Made by a program: the position numbers and the translations under genes. A DNA stretch of 64,000 nucleotides from Lachnospiraceae bacterium MA2020 (GTDB lineage Bacteria; Bacillota; Clostridia; Lachnospirales; Lachnospiraceae). Positions 18,788 to 29,060 of the stretch are shown piece after piece; the stretch's first letter is position 1, and every line of letters begins with the position of its first letter. The DNA lies in the NCBI GenBank assembly GCA_000746015.1, contig JQKK01000017.1, positions 1 to 64,000 on the forward strand. The letters run 5' to 3'. Below the pieces are notes generated by a model. It ran no database searches. It saw only the letters and a list, made by a program, of their open reading frames with translations, and was not told the origin of the DNA.

Positions 18788-21619
18788 ATGCAAAAGAAGA
18801 TTTCAATAATTATGCCAGTTTATGCTGATGAGTATAATTGTCTTAAGAATATTGAGTATATTATCGAACAAAAATACTCAAATATAGAATTGATCATTGT
18901 TCTTTGCAATGTGAATTATTCTATTGCTGCAAAGTGCTTTGAATATAGTACTACTGATTTACGTATAAAGGTTATTGAGAAAACGACTTATTCATTTGAT
19001 GAAGTAGATATGGGAATTGCTGCGTCTTCTGGTGATTATATAATTATACTAAGAGCCAATGATAAGCTTTCAGATGAATCAATTGGTATCGTTTCAGACT
19101 ACATAAACAGTTTTGATTTTGATGTCTTCTTTTTGATGGAGAGCATAGGATCATACGATTTAAAAGCAGGAAATGGGGATTGCGAGAAGTTTGTATTAGG
19201 CAGAGATAAAGAAATAGGTAATCTTTGGATAGATTTGTATTTGCAAGGGTTTCTCAATCATCAACATGCGTTTTACAAAAGAGATATTATAAGGGACATA
19301 AGGTTCAGACCAGATGTTTATAATTTTAAGTGTGACCTGGCAGAGACGCTTGTTCGCAGTGCTAAAGTCATAGCTTATAATTCAAAATGTCAGTACATAG
19401 TTAATGCTTATGCAGATGATTTTCATGATGATCTTATTTCTATAATTGTTCCAGTATATAATTCCGAAAAGTATATAAAACGTTGCATGGATTCTTTGAT
19501 AAATCAGTCATATAAGAATCTGGAAATTATCCTATTAGTCAAAGATTCAGAGGATAATAGCAGTGAAATATGTAACGAATATGCTAGTTTAGATTCAAGA
19601 GTTCAGATATTTAATCAGGTAAAGGATGATTTAGGGATAGTAAGAAATCAGGGTTTAGCATTGGCAAACGGAAGATATGTTTATATGTGTGATGCTGACG
19701 ATTATCTTGAATTAAATGCTATCGAGAGTGTATATGATTATGCAAAAGCTACCGACGCTGATGTTGTAGAATTTGAGTTTAATGCCTTATCCGATGATGA
19801 ACAGCTGATACATGCCGGACGATTTGTTATGCTTTCAAAAATGCTAGGGCATGAAATGCGTGAGCGTTATGGGGATGTCTCTGTTTGGAGATATTTTGCT
19901 AAAAAGAGCGTATTTGAAGATAACAATATTAGATTTAGCAGAGTTCTCCCGGGTGAAGATTTAGCAATATATTCCTTATTATTTACTCTTAGCAGGCACA
20001 CTAGACAGTACGAAGGTGTTTTATATAATTACTGCATTCATGGCGATAGTATTACTACATCTAAAAGAAGGAGCTTGGATTCAATTAAAGATACAATTAG
20101 ACGGGTTCCTGCGACAGTAATAGATGATTTCAAGATGCGAGACTTATATGAAGATCATAGAAATATTTTAGCAACTCAACTTGAAAATCATATGGTTACA
20201 GCAATAAGAAAGAATGTAGGCAGCGATGAAGAATACCGCAACGTAATCACTGAGTGGAAAAATTTTTTTGATGCTTATGCGGAAATAAGAAAAAGCACAT
20301 TTAGAGGTAATGCAATCATAGTTGGAAGAGAAGGATTGTTTGATTTAAATAATGCTGTTTTCTTAGGTGGTGTCCATTATTATGATGATGTAAAGCAAGC
20401 GTTATCTATAGATAAGACTAATACTAGTAAGAAAGCTTCAGAAACAATAGTTATATTTGATTTACTTAATGAGTATAAAAGTTTTTTGAATAGCAATGAT
20501 GACTTGGATAAGTTGCTAAGCAGTATTTTAGCATATATAGATGATTTTATTTCTGAATTAAGGAAAAGTGCAGATAGTTTTAGATTGGTTTTTATTGAAG
20601 ACTTTCTTTCAGGTAAAAGTGTAACTGATGGTGCGTTAATTGGTGTAGATAATATAGATGATGTAAATATTATCAATGAGATTTTAGTTATACTATACGA
20701 TCTTATTGAGGAACGATATGAAGAAGGAATATTCATACAGATACCTATCTTTTTGAGATTTTCTATGGATGGAATAGTCGACTCAATTAATGTTTATAAG
20801 CAGTTTTGGCTTAAGTCCAGGTTATCTGACAGCCTGCGTATATGGAATGATAAAGCTGAAGACGATAATAATGACTTAAAAAAATATGAAAGAGATAAAC
20901 GCAAATATATAACTCAATCCAGGGGATATAAAGTTTTTTTGTATCAAGACAGGTATGTACTTCCTTGTCTGAGTGATTACCGTGAAGAAGCTGGAAGTGT
21001 AGACGCACATTATTTCTATCAAGACATATATATGGCAAAGAAGGTGCATAGCTACGGAATTGAGCATATTTGTGATATAGGTTCAAGAGTAGATGGATAT
21101 ATATCGCATCTTTTAAGTATGGATATAAAAGTGACGATGATCGATGTCAGACCTCTAGCTGAAAAAATAGAAGGATTAGACTTCGTACAGGGAAATGCAT
21201 GTGATCTATCAGGTATAGAAGATGAGTCAATCGAATATATGTCATGTCTTCATGCTTTGGAGCACTTTGGATTGGGAAGATATGGTGATGAGATTGATTA
21301 CTTAGGTTATAAAAAAGCAATACAGTCGTATAAAAGAGTGCTTAAGAAAGGTGGATTGCTATTCTTGTCTGTACCGATAGGCAAAGAAGAAATGGTAATG
21401 TTTAATGCTCATAGAATCTTTTCTCCGACAACTATTATTTATGAGTTCGGTGGAGAAATGAAGATACAGGAGTTTACCTTTATCAAAAATGGTGAGTATA
21501 AAACATTCAGTTTTGAAAAGGAAATAGACAGCAATAACACATTAAATATCATCAGAGATGTTCAAAATAGGTATTTGGGCAATTATGATTGCGGGTTATT
21601 CATACTTAAGAAAGAGTGA
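18788..21619 (+). CDS. Three-domain protein: two GT2 domains plus DUF268 methyltransferase-like domain
   Basis: 943 residues. Residues ~1-200: a GT2-like domain (ISIIMPVYADEY, SSGDYIIILRANDKL) whose DxD is replaced by RAND, so it is probably inactive or structural. Residues ~214-430: a full GT2 domain (ISIIVPVYNSEKYIKR, YMCDADDYLE near residue 300). From ~430 to 710 there is a helical linker. Residues ~720-935: a DUF268 domain with HICDIGSRVDGYISHLL, IDVRPL, CLHALEHFGLGRYGDEIDY and VLKKGGLLFLSVP, a methyltransferase-like fold. The protein may couple sugar addition with methylation (inference). Confidence 0.75.
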   Translation: MQKKISIIMPVYADEYNCLKNIEYIIEQKYSNIELIIVLCNVNYSIAAKCFEYSTTDLRIKVIEKTTYSFDEVDMGIAASSGDYIIILRANDKLSDESIGIVSDYINSFDFDVFFLMESIGSYDLKAGNGDCEKFVLGRDKEIGNLWIDLYLQGFLNHQHAFYKRDIIRDIRFRPDVYNFKCDLAETLVRSAKVIAYNSKCQYIVNAYADDFHDDLISIIVPVYNSEKYIKRCMDSLINQSYKNLEIILLVKDSEDNSSEICNEYASLDSRVQIFNQVKDDLGIVRNQGLALANGRYVYMCDADDYLELNAIESVYDYAKATDADVVEFEFNALSDDEQLIHAGRFVMLSKMLGHEMRERYGDVSVWRYFAKKSVFEDNNIRFSRVLPGEDLAIYSLLFTLSRHTRQYEGVLYNYCIHGDSITTSKRRSLDSIKDTIRRVPATVIDDFKMRDLYEDHRNILATQLENHMVTAIRKNVGSDEEYRNVITEWKNFFDAYAEIRKSTFRGNAIIVGREGLFDLNNAVFLGGVHYYDDVKQALSIDKTNTSKKASETIVIFDLLNEYKSFLNSNDDLDKLLSSILAYIDDFISELRKSADSFRLVFIEDFLSGKSVTDGALIGVDNIDDVNIINEILVILYDLIEERYEEGIFIQIPIFLRFSMDGIVDSINVYKQFWLKSRLSDSLRIWNDKAEDDNNDLKKYERDKRKYITQSRGYKVFLYQDRYVLPCLSDYREEAGSVDAHYFYQDIYMAKKVHSYGIEHICDIGSRVDGYISHLLSMDIKVTMIDVRPLAEKIEGLDFVQGNACDLSGIEDESIEYMSCLHALEHFGLGRYGDEIDYLGYKKAIQSYKRVLKKGGLLFLSVPIGKEEMVMFNAHRIFSPTTIIYEFGGEMKIQEFTFIKNGEYKTFSFEKEIDSNNTLNIIRDVQNRYLGNYDCGLFILKKE

Positions 21620-21623
21620 GTAA

Positions 21624-22427
21624 ATGAATTGTGTAGCTATAATGGGTGGATTGGGAAACCAGTTTTTTCAGTATGCTCTATATCGATATATTAGAGAAAA
21701 TACGAATAAGGGTGTAGTTATAACTAAACATTTTTATGATATTTTACTAAAGAATAATTCTTTTGCTACTCAGAGAGAATTTGAATTAGATAAATATAAT
21801 ACGATATATTCAGAGGTCAGTGGATTCATTCCGGGTGATTACAGATGTGATAAGGATTTTTCTGATGAATACTTAAAGTATGACTATGTATATTATGAAG
21901 GATATTGGGATGATGTTAATTTTTTTGATGCGCAGTCTGATATATTAAAGAAAGAGTTAACACTGAAAGAAGAATATATTGATGAGAGTATGATAAGAAT
22001 TGCAGATGATATGAAATCATGTGAGTCTGTTTCTGTGCATATAAGACGTAGTGATTATCTCAATTCTGTAAACTCAAATCTTTTTGAAAACCTACAGATG
22101 GAATACTATATGGCGGCAGTAGCTCATATTAAAGAAAGATTAGGGACAAATCCTAAGTTGTATTTGTTTTCAGATGATGTTGAATATGTTAAAGAAGAGA
22201 TGCAGGATTTCTGTGGTTGTGAAACAGTTATTATGGACAAGAAAGAAGCATATAAAGACAACTGGGTTATGTCTAAGACAAAGCATCATATAATAGCAAA
22301 TTCAACTTTCAGTTTGTGGGCAGGGTATTTGACTGATTATGAAGATGGGATAACGGTTGCACCATTAAAGTGGTTTAAGGATGGAAGAAATCGTAATCTG
22401 TATAGAAAGTCATGGAGTGTTATCTGA
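21624..22427 (+). CDS. GT11-family glycosyltransferase (alpha-1,2-fucosyltransferase-like)
   Basis: 267 residues. Motifs in family order: IMGGLGNQFFQYALYR at the N-terminus, VSVHIRRSDYL (the GDP-fucose-binding HxRRxDY) near residue 136, LYLFSDDVEYVKE, and IIANSTFSLWAGYL. All conserved GT11 blocks are present, so it is probably active. It transfers fucose or a related 6-deoxyhexose to the 2-position of a sugar. It lies 4 bases after the three-domain protein, hence co-translated. Confidence 0.85.
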   Translation: MNCVAIMGGLGNQFFQYALYRYIRENTNKGVVITKHFYDILLKNNSFATQREFELDKYNTIYSEVSGFIPGDYRCDKDFSDEYLKYDYVYYEGYWDDVNFFDAQSDILKKELTLKEEYIDESMIRIADDMKSCESVSVHIRRSDYLNSVNSNLFENLQMEYYMAAVAHIKERLGTNPKLYLFSDDVEYVKEEMQDFCGCETVIMDKKEAYKDNWVMSKTKHHIIANSTFSLWAGYLTDYEDGITVAPLKWFKDGRNRNLYRKSWSVI

Positions 22428-22475
22428 TATATGTATATAGATGAAAATAATTTACAATTGAGAGTGGTGTAAGAT

Positions 22476-23450
22476 ATGGAACTAAGCAAAAGATACAATA
22501 AGGTATATGTTATTTGTGGAGCATATTTCAAAACTGGTGGGACTGAGGTGCTACACCAGCTAGTTTATCATGTGAATAAGCTTGGCGGTAATGCATATAT
22601 AGCCTATATAAATCGCGTAGAAGGGTATCCGGATTGTAATCCGGTTTTTATAGATTATGTAAATGACCATACATTAAATGAAGAGGAAATTGAGGATAGA
22701 GAGGATAATGTTGTTATTATTCCAGAAGGTTATCCGAGTTATATTTATAAATATAAGAAATCGAAATTGGCTATTTGGTGGTTATCAGTAGATAATTTTG
22801 AATGTGCTTCGAACTTTAATGATGATAAGATAAAAGATTTGCTCGAAGACATAAAAAAATATGTGCATATGCATTTAGTTCAGTCAAAATATGCAGAAGA
22901 ATACTTATTAAATAATGGTTTTGCATTGAATGAAATTAGTCATTTATCAGATTACATTAATGATTGTTATTTTGATAATGAATTTAAAAATATTAATACG
23001 AAAAGAGAAAACTATATACTATATAATCCTCGAAGAGGAGCTGAATCTACTAAGAATATAATTGCTTCAGCAAAAGGTATGAAGTTTATACCGATAAAAG
23101 ATATGACTAATGATGAAGTAATGGAATTGATGAAAAAGTCTAAAATATATATGGATTTTGGAAATCATCCTGGAAAAGATCGAATGCCAAGAGAAGCAGC
23201 TATATGTGGATGTGTAGTCATTACTGGGAAACATGGTAGTGCGGCCTATCAAGAAGATGTAGGTATTCCGGAAAAGTATAAATTTGATGAAAATGTAAAA
23301 TGTGTTGAAGATGTTATAAGTATGTTTTGGGATGTACTGTTTGATTTTTCAAATTGTTCTAAAGAGTTTGATGAATATAGAGAAAAGATACGTAAAGAAA
23401 AAGATATATTTGTGGATGATATAGTTTCTATTTTTTTTACTAGGAAGTAA
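22476..23450 (+). CDS. GT-B-type glycosyltransferase (paralogue of the gene at 31518)
   Basis: 324 residues. The N-terminus has VYVICGAYFKTGGTEVLHQL, a donor/acceptor Rossmann start. The C-terminal half has YNPRRGAESTKNII, KIYMDFGNHPGKDRMPREAA and GCVVITGKHGSAAY, a GT4-like sugar-nucleotide-binding region. The paralogue at 31518-32480 keeps the same blocks (DFGKHPGKDRIPREAA). Substrate unknown. It starts about 48 bases after the GT11 gene with a good GTGG-type site. Confidence 0.7.
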   Translation: MELSKRYNKVYVICGAYFKTGGTEVLHQLVYHVNKLGGNAYIAYINRVEGYPDCNPVFIDYVNDHTLNEEEIEDREDNVVIIPEGYPSYIYKYKKSKLAIWWLSVDNFECASNFNDDKIKDLLEDIKKYVHMHLVQSKYAEEYLLNNGFALNEISHLSDYINDCYFDNEFKNINTKRENYILYNPRRGAESTKNIIASAKGMKFIPIKDMTNDEVMELMKKSKIYMDFGNHPGKDRMPREAAICGCVVITGKHGSAAYQEDVGIPEKYKFDENVKCVEDVISMFWDVLFDFSNCSKEFDEYREKIRKEKDIFVDDIVSIFFTRK

Positions 23451-23499
23451 ATATTATTTCTATATTTAATACCATATATCAGGAAAGAGGAGCACTTCA

Positions 23500-25245
23500 A
23501 TGAAATTAAGTATTACACCGGAACAAACATGTAATTCTGATTTGATGCTTCCTACTGAGGATGGCTTTCCTTTGTTGTATATAGGTAAAGGAAGTTATAT
23601 TCAGAGGGCTGAAATTAATTCATACAGTAGTATTGATTCATCGTGTGAAGTACATATATTTTACGTTGGTAGATACACATCGATAGGAAGTAATCTAAAT
23701 GTATTTTTTGATATGAATCATGACTATAATTCTATATATCAAGGGCTTATTCCAGAATATAGAAAAGAGGATTCTGATACACATAGGATTCGGATGGGGC
23801 AGAATTATAGATATACATCGAATAAAGGAATGATCGTGATTGGTAATGATGTATGGATAGGAAATGATGTTTCTATTGTTGCTGATTGTATCATTGGAGA
23901 TGGTGCTGTAATTGGTGCTGGAAGCATAGTTACACAAGATATACCGCCATATACTATTTGGGTAGGTAATCCGGCAAGGCAGATAAAGGAAAGATTTCCT
24001 ACTGAAATCGCCAAAAAATTGCAGAGTATACAGTGGTGGAACTTATCCGGCAGTGAACTTAGAATTATTGAAAATGATATGAGAGGTGATGTATGGTCTT
24101 TCGTTCAAAAGTATTATAGAGAAAATATTGGCGAAAGTCCAAAGAAGGAAGGATTCTGTTTGTCAACAATTCTAGCCTTTGTTGATGCAGAATCAGATTA
24201 TTCAACATTTGGTAATATTGTTGAAGAATATATATCAAAATTAAAGAATGATAGCGTGCGTTTACGATTAGCTTATCACGATGATAATGATCGCGATATC
24301 TATTTGATTCCAGCATTATATGAAATTTTGATAGAATTGAATGTTAAAAATGTAGATATAGTTAAAGTATCAAATGAATCTGAAGAGGAATTAATAAGAG
24401 ATGCTGATTATATGGTTATCGGCAGAGATATTAGATTTATTGATAGGATCAGCATTGCTTTTAAGTATAATGTCAAACTAATTTCAGGCGTAGATTATCC
24501 GATTTTTGCAAGAAAGATAGTCAAAGAAATAAAACAAAAAGATGATTTAGGTATTTTTGTTGTAGGACATAAAAAGTATATTTATCCAGTAAGAAACGAA
24601 TATAAGCCAATTTTTGTTGGTGATAACAATATTTATGGAATATCCGGAATGTATAGGGATGATGCAGGAGATAATATTCACGATAAAAATAAAGTTTTTT
24701 GTGAAATGACAGCTGTTTATTGGGTTTGGAAAAACATTTGCAGAGATTTCAAATATATTGGCTTTTGCCATTATAGAAGATATTTGACTATGCAATATGA
24801 CACTGGAAAGATTATTTCTCAGGATGAAGTATTAAGATTGTTAGAAGTAGAAAGGTATGACTTTATTTTACCATGCAGATTTTTATTACCTGCTACAGCC
24901 GGGGAATATTATTATGCATGCAATGGTGTAAAAAAAGATCTTGATATAATGAATGAGTTAATGAAAAAAGAATATGGTGACTATTATGATTCATGGGAAA
25001 AAAGGATGAATTCAGTAGAAGGTCATTATTGTAATATGTTCATAACATCAGCCATTTTGTTTGAAAAATACTGTAATTGGGTATTTCCAATACTATTTAA
25101 GGCTGAACAGCTAATTGACATGACAGGATATACGAGAGAGCAGAAAAGAGTAATTGGATATTTAGCTGAATTTATGCTTGATGTATGGATTGATAAAAAT
25201 GGTTACTCATATGTTGAAGTGGATATCTATAATCCTAAAATATGA
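23500..25245 (+). CDS. Hexapeptide acyltransferase fused to DUF4422 glycosyltransferase-like domain
   Basis: 581 residues. Residues ~25-170 are a left-handed beta-helix acyltransferase (CatB/XAT type): [10 protein letters not shown], the MNHDYNS segment with a catalytic-type His, [34 protein letters not shown] and [17 protein letters not shown] middle ~180 residues is an unassigned alpha/beta region. Residues ~350-575 are DUF4422: [38 protein letters not shown] and EGHYCNMFI. The protein probably acetylates a sugar and adds another. I have not met this fusion often, so it is worth checking. Confidence 0.75.
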   Translation: MKLSITPEQTCNSDLMLPTEDGFPLLYIGKGSYIQRAEINSYSSIDSSCEVHIFYVGRYTSIGSNLNVFFDMNHDYNSIYQGLIPEYRKEDSDTHRIRMGQNYRYTSNKGMIVIGNDVWIGNDVSIVADCIIGDGAVIGAGSIVTQDIPPYTIWVGNPARQIKERFPTEIAKKLQSIQWWNLSGSELRIIENDMRGDVWSFVQKYYRENIGESPKKEGFCLSTILAFVDAESDYSTFGNIVEEYISKLKNDSVRLRLAYHDDNDRDIYLIPALYEILIELNVKNVDIVKVSNESEEELIRDADYMVIGRDIRFIDRISIAFKYNVKLISGVDYPIFARKIVKEIKQKDDLGIFVVGHKKYIYPVRNEYKPIFVGDNNIYGISGMYRDDAGDNIHDKNKVFCEMTAVYWVWKNICRDFKYIGFCHYRRYLTMQYDTGKIISQDEVLRLLEVERYDFILPCRFLLPATAGEYYYACNGVKKDLDIMNELMKKEYGDYYDSWEKRMNSVEGHYCNMFITSAILFEKYCNWVFPILFKAEQLIDMTGYTREQKRVIGYLAEFMLDVWIDKNGYSYVEVDIYNPKI

Positions 25246-25273
25246 AACATGACTATAGAAGTGAGAAAATAGT

Positions 25274-26488
25274 ATGATAGGTGAGAATATCATTTTTAAT
25301 GATGCTGATGATAGTGAGATTGCATTTATCGTATGTACTAATGAAAGAGACTATATGGATGAATGTAGGTATTACATTGAATCATTATATATTCCAGAGG
25401 GCATGAAGGTTTCCATAATTGAAATTGAAGATAGCAAGAGTATGACGTCTGGATATAATCAAGCTATGTACAACTCAAAAGCTAAGTATAAGGTATACCT
25501 GCATCAGGATGTGTTTATCCTTAATAGAAATTTTATCGGTGATGTCATAAAATGCTTTCGAAAAAATGAAAGACTAGGTTTACTTGGGATAGCTGGGGCA
25601 AAAGTAATACCTAATGATGGATATATTTGGAATTCTCTTGATTCTGGTGGAATGATTTCAATAGGTACTTTTTCTAATGTGGGATATGCGTGTATTATCC
25701 CAGAGAATAAACAGATATTTGAAAATGTTGAATATGTTGAATATGTTGATGGTTCATTGATTGCCACCCAATACGATGTTGATTGGGATGAAAGAATAAA
25801 GGGATACCATTTTTATGATGCAAGTCAATGCCTGAGATTCAAGGAGAAAGGATTCAAAGTTGCTACTATTGCTCAGGATAATCCTTGGATTTTGCATGAT
25901 TTTGGTCCATTAAATGTCGGAAGCTATGATGACTATAGAAAATGCTTTTGTAAGTTGTACGGTTATGACTATACGGAAGATGAATCTAATGATACAGGTG
26001 ATGTATGGAAAATGCTGGATTCGATTTCGATGACATTAAAGGATTTGTATAATAGAAGAGGATATAGTAGAGCACGTGAGATATTGGAAGATATTGGTAA
26101 CGGGATTTACTTTCATCAAGATCTTCTTGTACTTTATTTTTTAATCGAAATTAAAACAACATGCGATATCTTGGGATTTGAGAGTGATATTTTCAATGAC
26201 TATAATGAGGATAAGAAGATTTTTAATTTTATTAAGTGGCGTCTTATACGCTTTGAGTTTAACTATGAAAGCCTTGATGATATAGTTAAATGGCTTGTCG
26301 AGAATAAGATTTCGTTAATATCATTAATTGTTGTTGGTCTGCATAACGTATCAGATAAGTATTATTCGATATTATTTGATATTGGGCATGAGCTTGAGAA
26401 GATTGGCTACATTGCTAATTATAATTGGGATTACTATTTTGAATCTGTCAGTAGATATGAAAAAGAACATGTTCCATTGGATATTTAG
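25274..26488 (+). CDS. Glycosyltransferase, Glyco_tranf_2_5 type
   Basis: 404 residues. The N-terminal domain has IAFIVCTNERDYMDEC, KSMTSGYNQAMYNSKAKYK, VYLHQDVFILNRNFI, YVDGSLIATQYDVDW and HFYDASQCLRF, the same architecture as the enzymes at 7667 and 37007 but clearly more diverged. The C-terminal ~180 residues are helical. It has the same HQD motif as its paralogues. Upstream gene spacing is 28 bases. Presumed sugar transfer in the island; substrate unknown. Confidence 0.72.
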   Translation: MIGENIIFNDADDSEIAFIVCTNERDYMDECRYYIESLYIPEGMKVSIIEIEDSKSMTSGYNQAMYNSKAKYKVYLHQDVFILNRNFIGDVIKCFRKNERLGLLGIAGAKVIPNDGYIWNSLDSGGMISIGTFSNVGYACIIPENKQIFENVEYVEYVDGSLIATQYDVDWDERIKGYHFYDASQCLRFKEKGFKVATIAQDNPWILHDFGPLNVGSYDDYRKCFCKLYGYDYTEDESNDTGDVWKMLDSISMTLKDLYNRRGYSRAREILEDIGNGIYFHQDLLVLYFLIEIKTTCDILGFESDIFNDYNEDKKIFNFIKWRLIRFEFNYESLDDIVKWLVENKISLISLIVVGLHNVSDKYYSILFDIGHELEKIGYIANYNWDYYFESVSRYEKEHVPLDI

Positions 26489-26554
26489 AATGGGGATTAC
26501 AACGATGATATGGTATTGCATTAATCTATAGAAAAAGAAAAGAGACCTTAATAT

Positions 26555-27763
26555 ATGAAAAATATTATTGTTTTTAAGTCTAGCGAGGTTTGCCATAATT
26601 CTTTAAATTGGTGGGCATATTTGCTTAGTAATTCATTTAAAAAACTAAATGTTAGATGTATTGAAATTGAATTGTCATATGAAGAATTTAATGAGAAAAT
26701 ACCGACTATTTTGGCAAATGAAAAAATTGATGCTGCCATCGTATTTAATTCGCTTGGACAAGAATGTTTTTCCATCGGAAATGAAAACCTATGGGATAAA
26801 TATAATATCCCATATTTCGATTATATGGTTGACCATCCAATGGATAGAATAGAAGATTTAAGAAAAGAAATAAAACCGAAGAAATACAATGTTATTTGTG
26901 TAGATAGAGAACATGCTGAGTTTGCAAGTAAATATTTTAAAAAAATAAGAAAATCCTATTTTTTGCCGTTGTGGGGAAGTGGTGATTTTGATAGTCCTCT
27001 AATAGAATATACTGAATTTATAAGTAGAAAATATGGGTTTACTATTACAATGTGTTGTACTCCGCTTGAAAATATGGTGGAGGAAATCTCATATATGCCA
27101 TCAGATATACAAAATTATATATTTGAATGGATTGAAGTAATGGAGAATAATATTGATTTATCTCCCCATACGTGCTTACAGCTTATGCTTGAAAATAAAT
27201 TTGGAAAGGATAATGTCAGCGATGAATTGTTTTTTAGCATTGCGGATAAATGCAATATCGCATCAAAATATTTTAGAAATGCATTGAGAGAAGAAATCGT
27301 GACAAGACTGATTAAGGCTGGAATAAAAATTGATATTTTTGGAACAGGATGGGAGAAAATATGTGATGCTGTAGGAAATGTTAATACAAAGTTACATGGT
27401 GAGATTAGTATTGATAAGACAACTAAAATATACAAAGATACAAAACTTGCTCTTAACGTTCTTCCCCGTTTTAAATATGGGATGCATGATAGAATTGTAA
27501 CAGCACAGGTGAGTGGGGCAGCTGTTTATTCAGACAGTAATCAATATATAAGAGATTTGTATGAATCGGATAATGATAAAAAAATTTTTCTATATAATCT
27601 AAAGCAATTAAAGGATATTGATAATCTAGTTAACGAAGTAGTTAAGCTTACGGATAATGATGAAAAAATATATGAAGTAGCCTTAAACGGTCAGAAATTT
27701 GCTAGAGAAAATATGACATGGGATATCCTTGCATCTAAATTATATGAGATAATGTTTGATTAA
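26555..27763 (+). CDS. CgeB-like glycosyltransferase, paralogue A
   Basis: 402 residues, GT-B-like. The N-terminus has IIVFKSSEVCHNSLNWW, AAIVFNSLGQE and a YFDYMVDHPMD segment matching the DxP region of DUF3880-like proteins. The C-terminal half has IDIFGTGWEKIC, KLALNVLPRFKYGMHDRI and SGAAVYSDSNQYI. Two further paralogues follow at 29061 and 30300; A and the 29061 copy are the closest pair. A 60-odd-base gap separates it from the preceding gene. Probably adds one residue of the glycan. Confidence 0.7.
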   Translation: MKNIIVFKSSEVCHNSLNWWAYLLSNSFKKLNVRCIEIELSYEEFNEKIPTILANEKIDAAIVFNSLGQECFSIGNENLWDKYNIPYFDYMVDHPMDRIEDLRKEIKPKKYNVICVDREHAEFASKYFKKIRKSYFLPLWGSGDFDSPLIEYTEFISRKYGFTITMCCTPLENMVEEISYMPSDIQNYIFEWIEVMENNIDLSPHTCLQLMLENKFGKDNVSDELFFSIADKCNIASKYFRNALREEIVTRLIKAGIKIDIFGTGWEKICDAVGNVNTKLHGEISIDKTTKIYKDTKLALNVLPRFKYGMHDRIVTAQVSGAAVYSDSNQYIRDLYESDNDKKIFLYNLKQLKDIDNLVNEVVKLTDNDEKIYEVALNGQKFARENMTWDILASKLYEIMFD

Positions 27764-27850
27764 ACTAAATATTTCCTAGGATTCTGACTAATTAATTGTC
27801 TGAATTTATTAGACCACGATATTATAATGTGGGGAAAGGTGGCTTGGTAT

Positions 27851-29002
27851 ATGGATAGGATAAAGGTAGCTATTTATGGCTATTCATGGTATAGCGTTAA
27901 AACAAAATTTCTATTTGAAAAATATATCAATACAATTATTTCTAAAAACAATACTGTAATTGAAATTAAAGCATTTATTACCTTAGATGAAAAAAAAGGT
28001 ACTTTTGAGAATCTTCAACTAATTGATTTCGGTGATTTTATTATGATGTATGAAAGGGGAGAAATAGATGCTTTACTTTTACCATCACCAGTTTATTTAG
28101 AGCAATGGTCTATAATTTCATTTCTTCTTTCTAATGGATTTGATTTAAATAACGTGTATCTTGTAAGCAAAAGTTTACTTGAAAAACAGAAATATGAATT
28201 AACGGATATTTTAGGGGCATTAAAGACATACTATGATGCACCGTCTTTGTCATATCTTGAATATCATGTTGCAGATCACTGTAATTTAAATTGCAGTGGA
28301 TGTGAGCATTATTCTCCACTTGTTAAAGATGAAGTGTTTACTGATATTGATTCTTTCAAGAATGATATAACTAAGCTTAAAGAATTTATTTATGAAATTG
28401 GAAGGATACGTATATTAGGTGGAGAGCCGTTACTTCATAAAGATATTTATTCATTTATGCAAATTACTAGGGAAATGTATCCTAAGAGCGATATTTATAT
28501 AGTAACTAATGCATTATTGATTAAGCAGCATGGTCGAGAGCTTATAGATAATCTTCTTAAATATGACATTAGATTGGATATTTCGTTTTATCCGCCATTG
28601 GAAAATAATATGTCTGATATTATTCAATATCTTAAAGATAATAGCATAGAGTATTCGATTTCACCACTTATAAAAGAGTTTACTTATAAGCAAAGGCTTG
28701 ATGGCGTAGAGGATAAGAAAAAAGCCTTCTATAGATGTGTTCAGGCTCAATGTAATAATCTGTATAGAGGACGAATAGCGGCATGCTTTTTGCCATTTAC
28801 AACACATTATTTCAATGAAGCTTTCGGAACAGAAATACCTGAAAGTGGAGCTTTAAACCTATATGAAGAAGGTCTGACAACTGCTCAAATAAAGAAATTT
28901 TTGGTGACGCCATTTGAAAGGTGTACTTATTGTGGAGAACCTATTCTGAAAAAATGGAAAAAAGCTAATATTCAGCCAGATTTGGAAGATTGGATAGTTT
29001 GA
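27851..29002 (+). CDS. Radical SAM protein with N-terminal Rossmann-like domain
   Basis: About 383 residues. The [4Fe-4S] site is CNLNCSGCEHYSP with Cys144, Cys148 and Cys151 (CxxxCxxC), followed by IRILGGEPLLHKDIY, the GGEP motif. A late cluster with RCTYCGEP and earlier Cys residues suggests a SPASM-like auxiliary site. The first ~110 residues resemble a Rossmann fold (VAIYGYSWYSVKTKFLF). The frame opens at 27827, but ATG 27851 follows AAAGGTGG at good spacing. It lies between two paralogous glycosyltransferases, so a modification of the sugar, its carrier or the protein is possible. The substrate is not deducible. Confidence 0.78.
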   Translation: MDRIKVAIYGYSWYSVKTKFLFEKYINTIISKNNTVIEIKAFITLDEKKGTFENLQLIDFGDFIMMYERGEIDALLLPSPVYLEQWSIISFLLSNGFDLNNVYLVSKSLLEKQKYELTDILGALKTYYDAPSLSYLEYHVADHCNLNCSGCEHYSPLVKDEVFTDIDSFKNDITKLKEFIYEIGRIRILGGEPLLHKDIYSFMQITREMYPKSDIYIVTNALLIKQHGRELIDNLLKYDIRLDISFYPPLENNMSDIIQYLKDNSIEYSISPLIKEFTYKQRLDGVEDKKKAFYRCVQAQCNNLYRGRIAACFLPFTTHYFNEAFGTEIPESGALNLYEEGLTTAQIKKFLVTPFERCTYCGEPILKKWKKANIQPDLEDWIV

Positions 29003-29060
29003 TAATAGTAGGGTTTAAGGTTTTAGTATACAAATATAATTGCTATGTTAAGAGGCAAAA

